Below, piece by piece: positions 62,679 through 64,000 of a stretch of 64,000 nucleotides of DNA (positions are counted from its first letter, which is position 1; each line of letters begins with the position of its first letter). Below the pieces are notes generated by a model that searched no databases, was not told the DNA's origin, and saw only the letters and a list, made by a program, of their open reading frames with translations. The position numbers and the translations under genes are program-made. The DNA comes from Phytophthora sp. 'mugwort'. Lineage: Eukaryota; Oomycota; Peronosporomycetes; Peronosporales; Peronosporaceae. Location: the NCBI GenBank assembly GCA_033558025.1, contig JAUCEF010000012.1, positions 3,596,001 to 3,660,000 on the forward strand, in the 5' to 3' direction.

Positions 62679-63347
62679 ATGGCGCGGCTGATGTTTCTCT
62701 CGTTAATTGTGCGTACAGACGTAAATGTCGTCATTGCTGCCAGCAGCACCGCCTTGCAGTGCGCCGCCCTAGAGACGTGCTACGAAGGTGGGGTGTCGTC
62801 CATGACCTGCGCCATCGCCACGGGTGAATGCCCCCCGTGCATGACCTTCCCCAACAATTTTTGCTATGTTCAAATCGACGGCTCTTGTCCATTCGGAGTC
62901 GATTGCTCCGACGTCTTCTCTAGCACTAGCAACAGCAATTCTAGCAGCAGCAGGGCGACTACCAGCACGGCAGATCCGAGCGTCCCTTCCATGACTATAG
63001 AAACGTCATCTGCGTCCGCGTCACAGACAAGAGCGTCTTCTCAGGGCAGCACGTCGGACGAGTCTGCGGACGCCGACTCCGGTAGCGAAGACTCCGACAC
63101 CGTTTTGATGGTTGCCATCCTTGCCGTTGCGCTTGGCGTCGCGGTATTGGCTGTGGTCTTGCGGAAGCTTTTCCTTCGTGCACGCGCGGCAAACGAGGAG
63201 GACCAGGAGGAGGTTCCGTCGCCGCCAGGGACGATCATGACGGCGAGTTTCTCGAGCAATGGGACAAGTCGCGACCCTGGCATCATGATCTCCCGCAGCG
63301 CCATGGGGACGGACTTAAGCGTGATGTCGAAGACAAGCGGTGTGTAG
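62679..63347 (+). CDS. Cys-rich single-pass surface protein
   Basis: 222 residues from ATG 62679 (MARLMFLSLIVRTDVNVVIAA). A hydrophobic N-terminus is a likely signal peptide of about 25 residues. The ectodomain (about 25-90) has eight cysteines, in LQCAALETCYEGG, MTCAIATGECPPCMTF, FCYV, SCPFGVDC. A Ser/Thr/Ala/Asp-rich stalk of some 60 residues follows (many S and T, likely O-glycosylated). One membrane helix sits at about 143-166 (LMVAILAVALGVAVLAVVL), then a basic stop (RKLFLRARA) and a 45-residue cytosolic tail. The layout fits an oomycete cell-surface receptor-like or wall-linked protein. No family is recognised. Confidence 0.7.
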   Translation: MARLMFLSLIVRTDVNVVIAASSTALQCAALETCYEGGVSSMTCAIATGECPPCMTFPNNFCYVQIDGSCPFGVDCSDVFSSTSNSNSSSSRATTSTADPSVPSMTIETSSASASQTRASSQGSTSDESADADSGSEDSDTVLMVAILAVALGVAVLAVVLRKLFLRARAANEEDQEEVPSPPGTIMTASFSSNGTSRDPGIMISRSAMGTDLSVMSKTSGV

Positions 63348-63965
63348 ATGGACACCGAGCGGAAACTGAACATTGAGGGACCCTATCTTTTTCAACCAGG
63401 CAGGCTGGTACGACAAAATATACGAGGAATTGTGTGTGTTTGCATCGCACCATTGTAGCATTGCGCTCTATAGCTGCCGAGCGCGGCGTCGTGGACACAA
63501 GACCACAGCGCCTCGACATTTAAGAGTTGCGAGGCTGGCCAAGTGCGCGAACATGGCTACATCCCAGCATGGCTACCGCATTGCCCCTCCTGTAAGCCCA
63601 ACTGCGACAGAGCCCTAACCTAAGTCGCGTTTTGTCCAATCAACGCGGCTGTGATGGAGAAGTCATGCATAAACATTGCGATAACTGGCTCGCAACCAGT
63701 GTCGGAGCCAATCAGAACGCTCACATTCGAGCCGGTTGGTAGAGGACTTGGTCGAGCGGGACTCCGCGAGTCGGTCGCCAGTGTACTAACGACCGCAGTC
63801 AGTCACCACTACATCGGCAGCCTCGCCTGGCTTCCGCATCGTCGTGGTACCAGAAGTAAACAGAGAAAGAGAGAGCGCGCACCTCAGCACCAGCGCTTAA
63901 GGAGCAGGACATAGCAACAGGTCGGCAAAAGGCAACAGGGACACGTAGCGAGACCGAGGGACCAA
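63348..63965. other. Intergenic, no supported gene
   Basis: 618 bp between two plus-strand genes, with nothing recognisable in short frames at 63373-63914. Purine-rich AGAGAAAGAGAGAGCG at about 63860 may belong to the next promoter. Confidence 0.5.
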
Positions 63966-64000
63966 ATGAAGACATTGTCGTGGCTTCTCGTCGCCATCGC
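63966..64000 (+). CDS. Start of a probable secreted-protein gene (partial)
   Basis: ATG at 63966 gives MKTLSWLLVAIA before the window ends. A Lys followed by a hydrophobic run is the start of a signal peptide. The rest of the gene lies outside the window. Confidence 0.45.
   Translation, partial: MKTLSWLLVAI

Noticed and set aside
1..64000. CRISPR arrays, rRNA and tRNA genes, plasmid or phage features
   Set aside because: No regularly spaced repeats, no rRNA-like stretches and no convincing tRNA found by eye; a tRNA scan would be needed to exclude a diverged tRNA.

Overview
The window looks like a piece of a plant-pathogenic oomycete genome, most likely Phytophthora or a close relative. The evidence is an elicitin-like secreted protein with six cysteines, START-like/FYVE-like zinc-finger proteins of an oomycete kind, intron-poor compact genes with very short introns, and several eukaryotic transposon families (Tc1/mariner, PIF/Harbinger, PiggyBac-like, Ty3/gypsy, Ty1/copia) carrying oomycete-type transposase motifs. 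No bacterial features such as operons, CRISPR arrays or ribosome binding sites are present, and I saw no convincing rRNA or tRNA gene.

Layout. Positions 1-18,900 are a transposon graveyard holding two single-copy genes: an elicitin-like gene at 4.3 kb and a zinc-finger gene at 5.7 kb. It contains a PiggyBac-like fragment (1-1075, minus), a Tc1/mariner-like element with terminal inverted repeats (1504-3454), a degenerate Ty3/gypsy element with 180-190 bp LTRs (6861-13537, minus), a mariner-type element with ~120 bp inverted repeats (13603-15105) and a two-gene PIF/Harbinger element (about 15.26-17.83 kb). Positions 19.0-30.2 kb hold a HIG1-domain mitochondrial protein gene and four ABCG half-transporter genes. 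Positions 30.6-36.6 kb hold a decayed Ty1/copia element split by a Tc1/mariner element whose TA target duplication is still visible. From 36.9 kb to the end the window is gene-dense: mitochondrial EF-Tu, a TKL-type protein kinase, two START-like/zinc-finger paralogues flanking a 12-helix membrane protein, an A20/AN1 zinc-finger protein, a DUF1295 reductase-like protein broken by one base, three PMP3-family proteolipid genes around a CobW-like GTPase, a five-copy EI24-type membrane protein array (one copy dead), a single-pass surface protein and the first codons of a secreted protein.

How it fits together. Local duplication followed by sequence homogenisation is the main theme. The four ABCG genes share a 641 bp stretch coding for the membrane domain that is almost identical between copies, although their ATP-binding halves have diverged, and genes 3 and 4 are inverted copies facing apart across a spacer rich in a 7-bp motif (GCCTGAC). 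PMP3 and EI24 clusters show older duplication. The most unusual items are an antisense chromodomain plus cysteine-protease-like reading frame inside the Ty3/gypsy element, a mariner-type transposon whose second catalytic Asp has become Asn, a transposase in which the segment with the conserved YSPFLN motif is inverted, a CobW-like GTPase lacking the usual metal-binding CxCC motif, and a 12-helix protein that resembles the membrane part of an adenylyl cyclase without its catalytic domains.
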